Assembly (NCBI RefSeq): GCF_039543385.1
Contig: NZ_BAABJQ010000036.1
Coordinates: forward strand, 1 to 64,000
Reading direction: 5' to 3'
DNA length: 64,000 nucleotides
Origin: Rugosimonospora acidiphila
GTDB taxonomy: Bacteria; Actinomycetota; Actinomycetes; Mycobacteriales; Micromonosporaceae
Each line of letters begins with the position of its first letter. Positions within the stretch are counted from its first letter, which is position 1. Under the pieces are notes generated by a model, which worked only from the letters and a program-made list of their open reading frames with translations, was not told the origin of the DNA and did no database searches. Of this stretch, positions 8,550 to 16,450 are shown piece by piece. The position numbers and the translations under genes were made by a program.

Positions 8550-9797
8550 ATGGCCCCGATACGTCAGGTTCTCTCGTTCGCCACCGGCCTGTACCGTCAG
8601 CGCGCCTACATGGCGTACGCCGGTTACCTGCGCCGTGAACCGATGGCGCTGCTGCAGCTGCGGCCCGGCCGCGAAGACCCGTACGCGCTCTACGAACGGT
8701 TTCGCCGGCAGGGCACGATGGTGGCCACCCCGCTGGGCAGCTGGGTCACCACCAACCATCGGCTGTGCGGCGCCGTGCTGCGGGACCGGCGCTTCGGGGT
8801 ACGCCCGGAGGGCCTGACCTTCGAGGCCGACGAGGGCTTCGACGCGTCCTTTCTGGGCAAGAACCCACCCGACCACACCCGGCTGCGCCGGGTCGCCGCG
8901 CCCGCCTTCAGCGCCAAGCAGATGATGGACTACGCCCCGCGCGTCGAAGAGACCGTCGCCGCGCTGCTCGGCCGGGCCGAGGCGACCGGGCAGTTCGACC
9001 TGGTGTCCGGGCTGGCGTCGCCGCTGCCGATCGCGGTCATCACCGACCTGCTGGGCGTGCCGGACGCGGACGCGGACGACTTCGCCCGCTACGGCGCCGC
9101 CTTCGGCAGCGCGGTGGACGGTGTCCGGTCGCTGTCCCACGCCGCCCGGCTGCAAGAGGCGGGGACCGCCCTCACGAAGCTGTTCGAGGGGCTGTTCGCG
9201 CTGCGGCTGCGCGAACCGGCCGACGATTTCGTCACCCGCCTGATCGATGCGGAGGGCGACCAGGTGCGGCCGGAAGAGATGCTGCCGATGTGCATCCTGC
9301 TGCTGATCGCCGGCTTCGAGACGACCGTCAACCTGATCGGCAACGCGGTCAACGCCCTGCTGGACCATCCCGAGCAGTGGAAGGCCCTGTGCGCCGATCC
9401 GGAGGCCATGGCACCCCGGGCGGTCGAGGAGGTGCTGCGGTTCGATCCGCCGGTGCAGCGTGCCATCCGGTTCGCGCTGGAGCCGGTGGAGCTCGACGGC
9501 AAGCCGGTGCGCCGCAATCAGGCCGTGGTGACGATGATCGGTGGGGCGAACCGGGACCCCGAGGCGTTCCCGGATCCCAACCGGTTCGACATTCAGCGCG
9601 AGCAGACCGGGGAGCACCTGGCGTTCTCCAGCGGCATCCACTACTGCGTGGGCGCGCCGCTGGCCCGGTTGGAGGCCACGGTCGCGCTGCGCATGCTGGC
9701 CGAGCGGATGCCCGGGCTGCAGCGCGCGGGCGCGACCCGGCGGCGCAACTCGCAGACCGTCCGCGGGCCGATCCGCCTGCCCGTGCGCGTGGGGTGA
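8550..9797 (+). CDS. Cytochrome P450 (class I, bacterial)
   Basis: 415-residue soluble monooxygenase. Diagnostic motifs are complete: I-helix oxygen-activation motif AGFETT, K-helix ExxR (EEVLRFD), and heme-binding loop FSSGIHYCVGAPLAR with the axial thiolate at Cys366. It needs separate ferredoxin and reductase partners; none are encoded nearby. ATG 8550 is chosen because GGAAGGA at 8536-8542 sits seven bases upstream. The N-terminus has unusual extra aromatic content (LYRQRAYMAYAGYLRR) but no clear membrane anchor. Downstream of the ArsR gene and probably in its regulon. Substrate unknown; the overall look is CYP107/CYP105-like, which is only an impression. Confidence 0.93.
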   Translation: MAPIRQVLSFATGLYRQRAYMAYAGYLRREPMALLQLRPGREDPYALYERFRRQGTMVATPLGSWVTTNHRLCGAVLRDRRFGVRPEGLTFEADEGFDASFLGKNPPDHTRLRRVAAPAFSAKQMMDYAPRVEETVAALLGRAEATGQFDLVSGLASPLPIAVITDLLGVPDADADDFARYGAAFGSAVDGVRSLSHAARLQEAGTALTKLFEGLFALRLREPADDFVTRLIDAEGDQVRPEEMLPMCILLLIAGFETTVNLIGNAVNALLDHPEQWKALCADPEAMAPRAVEEVLRFDPPVQRAIRFALEPVELDGKPVRRNQAVVTMIGGANRDPEAFPDPNRFDIQREQTGEHLAFSSGIHYCVGAPLARLEATVALRMLAERMPGLQRAGATRRRNSQTVRGPIRLPVRVG

Positions 9798-9834
9798 CGG
9801 CGGCCGCGTCAGGGGTGCTCGCCTCGCCGCAACT

Positions 9835-9855
9835 CCGGCTGTGGCCGGGCTTTTT
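9835..9855 (+). terminator. Short intrinsic terminator after the P450 gene
   Basis: Stem CCGGC (9835-9839), loop TGTG, stem GCCGG (9844-9848), then five T residues at 9851-9855. It lies between the P450 stop and the convergent MarR gene. Confidence 0.5.
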
Positions 9856-9863
9856 CGGGGCGG

Positions 9864-10325
9864 TCACCCCGTCCGGGCGTGGTGGTGTTCCAGGAGCCTG
9901 GCGAGCAGCCCGGTCAGCTGCTCCCGCTCGGCGGGGGAGAGCGGGGCTAGGAGCTCGTCCTGAATCTGCGCGACGCGCCGATCCAGGACGCGCAGCCGCC
10001 GGCGCCCGGCCGCGGTGATGGTCACGACGTTGCGCCGCCGGTCGGTCGGGTCGGGCGCGCGCTCGACCAGTTCCCGCTCGGCCAGCTCATTGATCGCCGC
10101 CACCATGTCGCTGAAGTGGATGCCGCTGCGGCGGCCCAGCGTCGCCTGGCTCGCCGGGCCGAACTCTTCCAGGGTCGCCAGCAGCCGGTAGTGGTAGCCG
10201 CGCGAGTCGGCCGCCGCGAACCCGTCGCTGACCAGCCGGTGGGCGTGCGCGGCGGCCTGCGTCAGCAGCCAGCTCGGCAGGCCGGTCAGCCGGGTCGCGG
10301 CCGACTCCTCTGCCGGTACCACCAT
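9864..10325 (-). CDS. MarR-family transcriptional regulator
   Basis: 153-residue winged-helix dimeric regulator. The DNA-binding core is visible (ATLGRRSGIHFSDMVAAINE for the recognition helix region, then the wing ERAPDPTDRRRNVVTITAAG with the conserved D-x-R-R), flanked by helices forming the dimer interface. ATG 10325 is preceded by TAGGCT at 10332-10337 (minus strand) with a six-base spacer and no ribosome binding site, so it is probably leaderless. It is divergent from the trp leader, but the regulatory target cannot be read from sequence. Confidence 0.88.
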   Translation of the reverse strand: MVVPAEESAATRLTGLPSWLLTQAAAHAHRLVSDGFAAADSRGYHYRLLATLEEFGPASQATLGRRSGIHFSDMVAAINELAERELVERAPDPTDRRRNVVTITAAGRRRLRVLDRRVAQIQDELLAPLSPAEREQLTGLLARLLEHHHARTG

Positions 10326-10331
10326 GCCGCC

Positions 10332-10337
10332 AGCCTA
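10332..10337 (-). promoter_or_regulatory. -10 hexamer of the MarR gene (leaderless geometry)
   Basis: TAGGCT on the minus strand, six bases before ATG 10325. The same hexamer and spacing precede the YciI-like gene at 7967. Confidence 0.5.
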
Positions 10338-10378
10338 GCAGCGTCGTTGGTGCGCCTAACGGTCCCTCGGACGGGTAC

Positions 10379-10408
10379 TTGTGCCGGCGCGCCCGCGGGC
10401 CGTAGTCT
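10379..10408 (+). promoter_or_regulatory. Promoter of the trp-type leader
   Basis: TTGTGC (10379-10384) and TAGTCT (10403-10408) are separated by 18 bases. The seven bases after the -10 lead directly to the ATG of the leader peptide at 10416, so the expected transcription start coincides with that ATG. The leader peptide would be translated from a leaderless RNA. Confidence 0.6.
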
Positions 10409-10415
10409 TCCCCCC

Positions 10416-10451
10416 ATGTCCGCACGACTGAGCTGTTGGTGGCCCGCCTGA
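10416..10451 (+). CDS. trpL: Tryptophan-rich leader peptide (trpL-like)
   Basis: Eleven-residue ORF MSARLSCWWPA with two adjacent Trp codons at 10437-10442 and a TGA at 10449-10451. No ribosome binding site precedes it. The stop codon lies inside the first strand of an attenuator hairpin. A ribosome stalled on TGG TGG for lack of charged tRNA-Trp would cover that strand. trp attenuation ahead of a fused anthranilate synthase has been described in Streptomyces venezuelae, which this arrangement resembles. Confidence 0.82.
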   Translation: MSARLSCWWPA

Positions 10452-10515
10452 CAGGCGGCCCGCTCACTCCCGCGTGACACACTCACCGCGGCCGCCACGA
10501 GGCGGTCGCTTTTTT
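10445..10515 (+). promoter_or_regulatory. Transcription attenuator controlling the anthranilate synthase-like gene
   Basis: Four segments are visible. Segment 1 CGCCTG (10445-10450) pairs perfectly with segment 2 CAGGCG (10452-10457). Segment 2, as GGCGGCC (10454-10460), can instead pair perfectly with GGCCGCC (10490-10496) of segment 3. Segment 3 GCGGCCGCC (10488-10496) pairs with segment 4 GGCGGTCGC (10501-10509) around loop ACGA, followed by six T residues (10510-10515), which is an intrinsic terminator. This is the classical mutually exclusive 1:2, 2:3, 3:4 scheme: Trp starvation favours 2:3 and readthrough, Trp sufficiency favours termination. Confidence 0.85.
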
Positions 10516-10577
10516 CGTGCCCAAGGCCCGGGCCGGCCGCCCTCGGAGGTGTGCCGCCCCGACCCGAAGGGGACACG

Positions 10578-12470
10578 ATGCCGCAACAGCCCAGCACGAC
10601 ACCGCTCGACACGCTCCGCTCCGGCGTACCGTTCGCCCTGCTGCGCCGCGAGGGGCGCGAAACGATCGAGGTGCTGACCGGTCCGGTCCATACCGTGGAG
10701 AGCCTGGCCGACATCCCGGTGCCGGCCACCGCCGCCGATCCGGAGGTGCTCGCCCTCGTCCCGTACCGGCAGGTCCGCGAGCGGGGCTTCGCCTGTACCG
10801 ACGACGGCACGCCGTTGAGCGTGCTGAAGGTGACGCGGCGGGATCAACTGGGCGTCGAGGAGGTGCTTCGGGCGATCGGCCGGCGGCCGGTCGCCCTGAC
10901 GGGCGGCGCCTTCGACATCGACGACGAGTCGTACGCCCGGATCGTGGAGCGGGTGCTGCGCGAGGAGATCGGCCGGGGCGAGGGCTCGAACTTCGTGATC
11001 CACCGTGGCTTCGAGGCGGGCGTGGTCGGCGACCCGGTCGCGGCGGCGCTGTCGGTGTTCGCTCGGCTGCTGACCAGCGAGCAGGGCGCGTACTGGACGT
11101 TTCTGGTGCACACCGGTCAGCGCACCCTGGTCGGCGCGACCCCCGAGCGGCACGTCAGCGTCGATGACGGGTTGATCATGATGAACCCGATCAGCGGCAC
11201 GCTGCGCCACGGCGGCACGCCGCCGGACAAGGCGCGCGTGCTGGCGTTCCTCGACGACCGCAAGGAGACCGACGAACTGTCCATGGTCCTGGACGAGGAG
11301 CTGAAGATGATGGCGCGGGTCGCCGACCTCGGCGGCCAGGTCGTCGGCCCGTACCTGAAGGAGATGACCCATCTCACCCACACCGAGTACCTGCTGGTCG
11401 GCCGGGGCTCGCGGGACGTGCGGGAGGTGCTGCGGGAGACGATGTTCGCGCCGACCGTCGTGGGCAGCCCGATCGAGAACGCCTGCCGGGTGATCGCCCG
11501 CCATGAGCAGCGGGGGCGCGGCTACTACGGCGCGGTCCTCGCCCTGATCGGCCGCGACGAGGCGGGCCGCCAGACGCTCGACGCGCCGATCCTCATCCGT
11601 ACCGCCGACATCGACGATCACGGGCGGCTGAGGGTACCGGTCGGCGCCACCCTGGTGCGGCACTCCACCCCGGAAGGGGAGGTGGCCGAGACCCACGCCA
11701 AGGCGGCCGCGGTGCTCTCCGCGCTCGGCCTGAACCCGGCGCCGGAGCCCGGGCCGGCCCGGCCGGTCGTGCGGCTCGCGGCCGACCCCGACGTTCAGGC
11801 GGCACTGCGTCGGCGCAACGAGACGCTGGCGCCGTTCTGGATGCGTCCCCGCGACAACCACGAGTACCGCGACCGGGCGCTGGCCGGGCGCCGGGTGCTC
11901 ATCGTCGACGCCGAGGACACCTTCACGGGCATGCTGACCCACCAGTTGCGGGTACTCGGGCTGTCGGTCGCGATGCGCCCGCACACCGACATCGGCGACA
12001 CCGACGGGTACGACCTGGTGGTGCCCGGGCCGGGGCCGGGCGACCCGCGCCTCGCGTCGGATTCGAAGATCGCGGCCCTTCGGGGACTGGTGGAGCGGCT
12101 GATCGAGCGGGGGCAGCCGATGCTCGCGGTCTGCCTCGGCCACCAGGTGCTCGCGTCGGTGCTGGGCCTGTCGCTGCACCGCAAGGACAGCCCGTACCAG
12201 GGGATGCAGCGCGAGGTGAACATCTTCGGCCGCTCGACCCGGGTCGGCTTCTACTCCACGTTCACCGCTCGGCACGACAGCGACCGACACGACGGCCGGT
12301 ACGGCACGGTCGAGCTCGCCCGGGATCCCGCGACCGGCGACGTGCACGCGCTGCGCGGGTCGAGCTTCGCCGGCGTGCAGTTCCACCCCGAGTCGGTGCT
12401 CAGCCAGGACGGCATAGCGCTGCTGCGCGACCTCGTCGCGGCGCTGCTGCCGGCGACCGTGCGCCCCTGA
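10578..12470 (+). CDS. Fused anthranilate synthase, PhzE/TrpEG type
   Basis: 630-residue bifunctional enzyme: an N-terminal chorismate-utilising domain (about 40-400) fused to a C-terminal class I glutamine amidotransferase (about 430-625). Chorismate-domain signatures include NPISGTLRHGG, SPIENACRVIARHE and LIRTADID, which resemble PhzE (2-amino-2-desoxyisochorismate synthase) and actinomycete TrpEG fusions. The amidotransferase has nucleophile motif AVCLGHQVLA and distal FHPESVL. ATG 10578 follows GAAGGGG (10566-10572). The tryptophan attenuator upstream argues for use in, or cross-talk with, Trp supply; no phenazine or trp genes are near, so anthranilate versus ADIC as product is open. Confidence 0.9.
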   Translation: MPQQPSTTPLDTLRSGVPFALLRREGRETIEVLTGPVHTVESLADIPVPATAADPEVLALVPYRQVRERGFACTDDGTPLSVLKVTRRDQLGVEEVLRAIGRRPVALTGGAFDIDDESYARIVERVLREEIGRGEGSNFVIHRGFEAGVVGDPVAAALSVFARLLTSEQGAYWTFLVHTGQRTLVGATPERHVSVDDGLIMMNPISGTLRHGGTPPDKARVLAFLDDRKETDELSMVLDEELKMMARVADLGGQVVGPYLKEMTHLTHTEYLLVGRGSRDVREVLRETMFAPTVVGSPIENACRVIARHEQRGRGYYGAVLALIGRDEAGRQTLDAPILIRTADIDDHGRLRVPVGATLVRHSTPEGEVAETHAKAAAVLSALGLNPAPEPGPARPVVRLAADPDVQAALRRRNETLAPFWMRPRDNHEYRDRALAGRRVLIVDAEDTFTGMLTHQLRVLGLSVAMRPHTDIGDTDGYDLVVPGPGPGDPRLASDSKIAALRGLVERLIERGQPMLAVCLGHQVLASVLGLSLHRKDSPYQGMQREVNIFGRSTRVGFYSTFTARHDSDRHDGRYGTVELARDPATGDVHALRGSSFAGVQFHPESVLSQDGIALLRDLVAALLPATVRP

Positions 12471-12494
12471 GGCGCGCCGGGGCGGAAAAACGGC

Positions 12495-12526
12495 GGCGGC
12501 GCCCCGCTGGTGAGCGGGGCGCCGCC
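12495..12526. terminator. Strong bidirectional terminator hairpin
   Basis: A perfect 14-bp stem (GGCGGCGCCCCGCT and complement) with loop GGTG lies between the convergent ends of the anthranilate synthase-like and MmpL genes. Confidence 0.85.
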
Positions 12527-12543
12527 TGTGCGGTCGGTCCGGC

Positions 12544-14688
12544 CTACCGGCCGGCGGACGCCTGCACCGGCTCGCGGGCAGCGTCCGGCTGGTGCGCGGC
12601 CCGGTCCTGGTGGCCGGGCCACCAGGCGCGGTGACCGATGAGGGCGGTGATCGCCGGGGTGAAGAACATCGCCATCACGAACGCGGCGATCACGATGCCG
12701 AAGGACACCGCGAATCCCATTTCGGACAGGATGTCGTTGCCGGCGAGCAGCAGCGAGGCGAACGTACCGGCGAGGATCACGCCGGCCGCGGCGATGGTCG
12801 GCCCCGCGTGCCGCAGGGCGAGCGCGGCCGCCTCGCGCGGGCTGTGGCCCTCGCGGGCCTCCTCCCGCAATCGCGCGATCATCAGGATGTTGTAGTCGGT
12901 GCCCAGCGCGACCACGAACAGATACATGAACACGGGCAGGATGAACAGCAGCCCGGGGTCGCCGTGCACGTTCTGGAACAGCAGGACCGTGGCGCCGAGG
13001 GTCGCGGCGAAGCCCAGGCCGACCGAGGCCATCAGGTACCAGGGCGCCACCAGGCTGCGCAGCAGCAGTCCCAGGATGATCATGATGAGCACCGCGGCGA
13101 CCGGGAACACGATGAGGTAGTCGTGGTCCATGGCGTGCTGGATGTCGGCGAAGACCGCGGTGAGCCCGCCGACCAGCGCCGTGGTGCCCGGCGGCGCGGC
13201 GGCGTGGGCGGCCGTGCGTAGCGGGGCGATGGTGTGGATCGCGGTCGAGGATGACGGGTCCGAGCTCAGGATCACGGAGTAGTTGGCGACGCTGCCGTCC
13301 TTGGACAGCTGCGGCCCGGTGACCTGACCGACCCCGTGCACCGCCTCGAGCTTCGTGGCGAACGCGGCGAGCGTGGACTTGTCCAGCGGCGTGCCGGCCT
13401 TCTCCTGAAGGAACACGCTGGTCGGCTCGGTGGAGCCGGCCGGGAAGCCCCTCTGCAGGTCAGCGAGGGCCACCGTGGACTCGGCGTTCTTCGGCAGCGA
13501 GCTGGAGCCGAGGTCGAAGTTGGCCTTGAAGCCCAGCGCGCCGATGGCGAGCAGCACCATGACCAGGCCGGCGCCGCCGGCGAACAGCCCCGGGCGGCGC
13601 CCCAACGCGCGGCCCACGGCCGCCGCGCGGGACGAGGTGGGCGCCGAGCGCCACGCCTTCGACGGCCAGAACACCTTGGTGCCCAGCAGCGACACGACCG
13701 CCGGGATCAGCGTCAGGCCGGCCAGCAGGGTGACCGCGACGGCGATGGCCAGCGACGGGCCCATCGACTTGAACAGGCCAAGGCTCGACAGGGTCAGTGC
13801 GAGGAACGCGATGATGACCGCGCCCGCCGCCGAGGCGATCGCCTCGCCGACCCGGGTCACCGCGCTGACCATCGCCTGCTTGGCGTCCTCGCCGGCCCGC
13901 AGCCGTTCTCGATATCGGAACATCAGGAACAGGATGTAGTCGGTACCGATGCCGAACAGCACCACGATCAGGATTTCGTTGATCGAACTGTCGGCCTTGA
14001 GGTTGAACGCCTTGCTACAGATCGCGATCAGGCCGTTGGCCACCTGGGAGACCACGCCGATCGTGATCACCGGCAGCAGGGCGACGACCGGGCTCCTGAA
14101 GATCACCAGGAGCAGCACGATGATCAACCCGATGGTCGCGATGCCGACGATCGCCTCCGCCTTGTTGCCGGACTTCTGGGAGTCCAGCTGCTGGGCGGCC
14201 GAGCCGGTGATGCCGACCTTGAGGTTGGTGCCGGAGAGCAGTGGCTTGACGTCGTCGCGCAGCGTCGTGACGGCGTTCGTCTGGGTCTTGTCGGTCGGAC
14301 CCGTGGAATCGGCCATGGCCACGGCCGCCGTCTGCACCAGCTTGTTGGTCGACGGGGGGGTGGCCACGATCTGCTGGACGCCCGCGATCTTCTCGTCCGA
14401 CAGCGACTTGGCGACCTGCGTCACCTTGGCGGCGTCCTGGTCGCTCAGCGCGCTGCCGTCCTGGCGCTCGAAGACCATGATCGCGGCCGGCGTGAACGCC
14501 TGCGGGAACGCCTTCGACTGGACGTTTGCCGCCTGGATCGACTCGTAGTGAGTCGGCAGGAAGCTGGACTCGTCGGTGGTGGACGTGAGGCCGGGAGACA
14601 GTGACACGATCGCCACCGCCGCGATTACCCAGCCGAGGATGACCCACCACGGATGGCGGACCACCACCCGTCCTACTCGTGCAAACAC
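12544..14688 (-). CDS. MMPL-family RND transporter
   Basis: 714-residue inner-membrane exporter with the two-fold RND layout: one helix, a large extracytoplasmic domain (about 40-190), five to six helices, a second helix and external domain (about 390-520), then a terminal bundle. The proton-relay Asp-Tyr pairs of MmpL3-type proteins are present in both halves (FGIGTDYILFLMFR and VALGTDYNILMIAR). GTG 14688 is preceded by GGAGGT at proper spacing. Family members export lipids, siderophores or antibiotics; the cargo here is unknown. No TetR regulator, often paired with such genes, lies next to it. Confidence 0.92.
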   Translation of the reverse strand: MFARVGRVVVRHPWWVILGWVIAAVAIVSLSPGLTSTTDESSFLPTHYESIQAANVQSKAFPQAFTPAAIMVFERQDGSALSDQDAAKVTQVAKSLSDEKIAGVQQIVATPPSTNKLVQTAAVAMADSTGPTDKTQTNAVTTLRDDVKPLLSGTNLKVGITGSAAQQLDSQKSGNKAEAIVGIATIGLIIVLLLVIFRSPVVALLPVITIGVVSQVANGLIAICSKAFNLKADSSINEILIVVLFGIGTDYILFLMFRYRERLRAGEDAKQAMVSAVTRVGEAIASAAGAVIIAFLALTLSSLGLFKSMGPSLAIAVAVTLLAGLTLIPAVVSLLGTKVFWPSKAWRSAPTSSRAAAVGRALGRRPGLFAGGAGLVMVLLAIGALGFKANFDLGSSSLPKNAESTVALADLQRGFPAGSTEPTSVFLQEKAGTPLDKSTLAAFATKLEAVHGVGQVTGPQLSKDGSVANYSVILSSDPSSSTAIHTIAPLRTAAHAAAPPGTTALVGGLTAVFADIQHAMDHDYLIVFPVAAVLIMIILGLLLRSLVAPWYLMASVGLGFAATLGATVLLFQNVHGDPGLLFILPVFMYLFVVALGTDYNILMIARLREEAREGHSPREAAALALRHAGPTIAAAGVILAGTFASLLLAGNDILSEMGFAVSFGIVIAAFVMAMFFTPAITALIGHRAWWPGHQDRAAHQPDAAREPVQASAGR

Positions 14689-15013
14689 CCGCCGACCTCC
14701 TGGTCCCCGTTTTAACCCGATATGTCTTTTGAACTCAGCTTACCGGCCGTCAAGTCAGGGGTCCGTACCGGGGGTGGTCCACGGTGAGCCTGGAGCATGG
14801 TGGCCGGGGCATGGTAGCTCCCGAAGCTGAACGTCAAATTGGCCCTCTCAGGATGGGCACAGCGAGCGGCGGCGAGGCCCGGACCTGCCGGATCACCCCT
14901 TGAGCCCCGGCCGCCGGCCGCCCGGAACCCCGGCGCGCGGCCGGGCGCGGGCGGCGGCCGGGCCGGGCCGGTTCACGGCCCCGTCGTGACCCGGGAGGGG
15001 CCGGCGGGCATGG
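14689..15013. other. Intergenic region between divergent MMPL and glycosyltransferase genes
   Basis: No gene is supported here. The first 60 bases next to the MMPL gene are AT-richer and should carry its promoter; TTGACG on the minus strand near 14750 is a weak -35 candidate without a convincing -10. The rest is GC-rich and featureless to my reading. Confidence 0.4.
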
Positions 15014-15019
15014 TATACG
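15014..15019 (+). promoter_or_regulatory. -10 hexamer upstream of the glycosyltransferase
   Basis: TATACG, eight bases before ATG 15028, in an otherwise GC-rich stretch. Confidence 0.45.
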
Positions 15020-15027
15020 CTGCCGGC

Positions 15028-15042
15028 ATGAGGGCTGCATGA
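15028..15042 (+). CDS. Possible four-codon minicistron overlapping the glycosyltransferase start
   Basis: ATG AGG GCT GCA TGA encodes MRAA. Its ATG sits eight bases after the TATACG -10, so it could be the first codon of a leaderless transcript. Its TGA overlaps ATG 15039 of the glycosyltransferase as ATGA, an arrangement that permits reinitiation. Whether it is translated cannot be told from sequence. Confidence 0.35.
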   Translation: MRAA

Positions 15043-16355
15043 CTCCGGCCGATGCCGCCGGCTATGCCTCGGATGCCTTCACGTCCCACGGCGTTCTCAC
15101 CCGTGAGGGCCCGGCGAACGAAGGCGTGCGGGCGCTGCGCGTGCTGCACGTGGACCACACCGGATACGCGGGCGGCGCCGAGCGGGCCCTGGTCCGGCTG
15201 CTGACCGCGCAGCGGGAATGGCGCGCCGCGCTGTGCGCCCCGCGCGTCGAGGGCGACGGCGACCTGTCCGGCGGCGTGCCCGCCGACGACGCGTTCGACC
15301 GGCTCGCCGGCCACGGCGTGGAGCTGGACCGCGACCTGCCCGGCCTGCCCGGCGGCGGCACCCGCAGCAGCAGCCCGGCGTTCGCCGCGCGCTACTACGC
15401 GGCCCTGCGCGCCTGCGCCCGGGCACTGCGGCGCAGCCCGCTGTTCGTCGGCGCGGACGTCATCCACACCAACACGGCCGCCGCGGCGATCATCAGCGCG
15501 CTGGCCAACCGGGGCCGCAGCGTGCCGCTGGTGGTGCACCTGCGCGACGTGGTGGACACCCACAGCCTGGGTCGCGCGGGCTTCACCGCGTTCACCAGGC
15601 TCGGGCTGAAGCACGCCGACGGGGTCATCGCCAACGCCCGGTCGACGCTGGAGTCGGCGGAGGGACTGATCCCGCCGAACGCCGCCGCGGCCGTGATCCC
15701 CAGCCCGATCGGGATCCCGCACCGGGTGGCCCGGCCGCCGGTGGCCGGCGCCCCCGGGCCGGTCCGGGCGATTGGCATGGTCGGGCGGCTGCAGCACGCG
15801 AGGGGGCAGCACATCCTGCTGTACGCGTTCGCCCACCTGTTCCGGGGCACCGGCGTGCGCGCGTACTTCGCCGGGGCGCCGACGCTCGGCGAGGCGGTGT
15901 ACGCCGACGACCTGCGCGCCCTGGCGGTCCGGCTGGGCATCGCCGAGCAGGTGACGTTCTTCGGGCACGTGGAGGACCTCGCCGGGTTCCTCGACTCGAT
16001 CGACATCCTGGTACACGCCGCGATCCGGCCGGAGCCCCTGGGCCAGTCCGTCCTGCAGGGGCTGGCCTGCGGCAAGCCGATCATCGCCACCGAGGGCGGC
16101 GGCTCGAGTGAGTGGATCCGCGACGGCGAGAACGGGCTGCTCGTCGCGCCGGATTCGCCCGACGCGCTCGCGGCGGCGCTGCGGGCGCTGGCCGAATCCG
16201 GTGACCTGCGGGCCCGGCTGGCCGCCGCCGCCGCGCGTACCGCCGGGGTGCTCGCCGACGACGAGTGCGCCGCGCGGCACGCCCAGTTCTTCCTCGAGAT
16301 CGTTCGGGCCAGCGGCCGGACGGGCCGGCCGGGCGTGGCGCCGATCGCGCCGTAA
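15039..16355 (+). CDS. GT4-type (GT-B fold) glycosyltransferase
   Basis: Up to 438 residues. The recognisable domain begins near residue 31 (LRVLHVDHTGYAGGAERALVRLL), with the Gly-rich acceptor loop typical of GT4; GTG 15126 is a possible later start. The C-terminal Rossmann domain has VGRLQHARGQHILLYAF and the nucleotide-sugar region RPEPLGQSVLQGLACGKPII. In the usual EX7E motif the second glutamate is replaced here by glutamine (EPLGQSVLQ), as happens in some retaining enzymes. It would transfer a sugar from an NDP donor to a cell-envelope or secondary-metabolite acceptor. No other glycan genes are adjacent. The stop codon lies in a 24-bp tandem repeat. Confidence 0.85.
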   Translation: MTPADAAGYASDAFTSHGVLTREGPANEGVRALRVLHVDHTGYAGGAERALVRLLTAQREWRAALCAPRVEGDGDLSGGVPADDAFDRLAGHGVELDRDLPGLPGGGTRSSSPAFAARYYAALRACARALRRSPLFVGADVIHTNTAAAAIISALANRGRSVPLVVHLRDVVDTHSLGRAGFTAFTRLGLKHADGVIANARSTLESAEGLIPPNAAAAVIPSPIGIPHRVARPPVAGAPGPVRAIGMVGRLQHARGQHILLYAFAHLFRGTGVRAYFAGAPTLGEAVYADDLRALAVRLGIAEQVTFFGHVEDLAGFLDSIDILVHAAIRPEPLGQSVLQGLACGKPIIATEGGGSSEWIRDGENGLLVAPDSPDALAAALRALAESGDLRARLAAAAARTAGVLADDECAARHAQFFLEIVRASGRTGRPGVAPIAP

Positions 16356-16406
16356 GTGGTGGCGCCGATCGCGCGGTAAGTGGTGGCGCCGATCGCGCGG
16401 TGAGCG
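16335..16406 (+). repeat. Three tandem 24-bp repeats across the glycosyltransferase stop codon
   Basis: Copies at 16335-16358, 16359-16382 and 16383-16406 share GTGGCGCCGATCGCGC and differ at only a few positions. Each copy carries a stop codon in the glycosyltransferase frame (TAA, TAA, TGA) and the palindrome CGATCG. Confidence 0.9.
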
Positions 16407-16436
16407 GTGCCGCGGTCGCCGTGCCGCGGGGTGTCG

Positions 16437-16442
16437 TACAGT
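16437..16442 (+). promoter_or_regulatory. -10 hexamer of the NUDIX gene
   Basis: TACAGT, eight bases before GTG 16451; there is no ribosome binding site, so a leaderless start is likely. Confidence 0.45.
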
Positions 16443-16450
16443 CGAGCGCC

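Noticed and set aside
14700..14760. TetR-type operator before the MMPL gene
   Set aside because: TTGA...TCAA half-sites are present but the arms do not extend into a convincing palindrome and no TetR gene is adjacent.
16265..16450. Longer N-terminus for the NUDIX protein
   Set aside because: It would translate the 24-bp repeats and overlap the glycosyltransferase; GTG 16451 has its own -10 and a standard family start.
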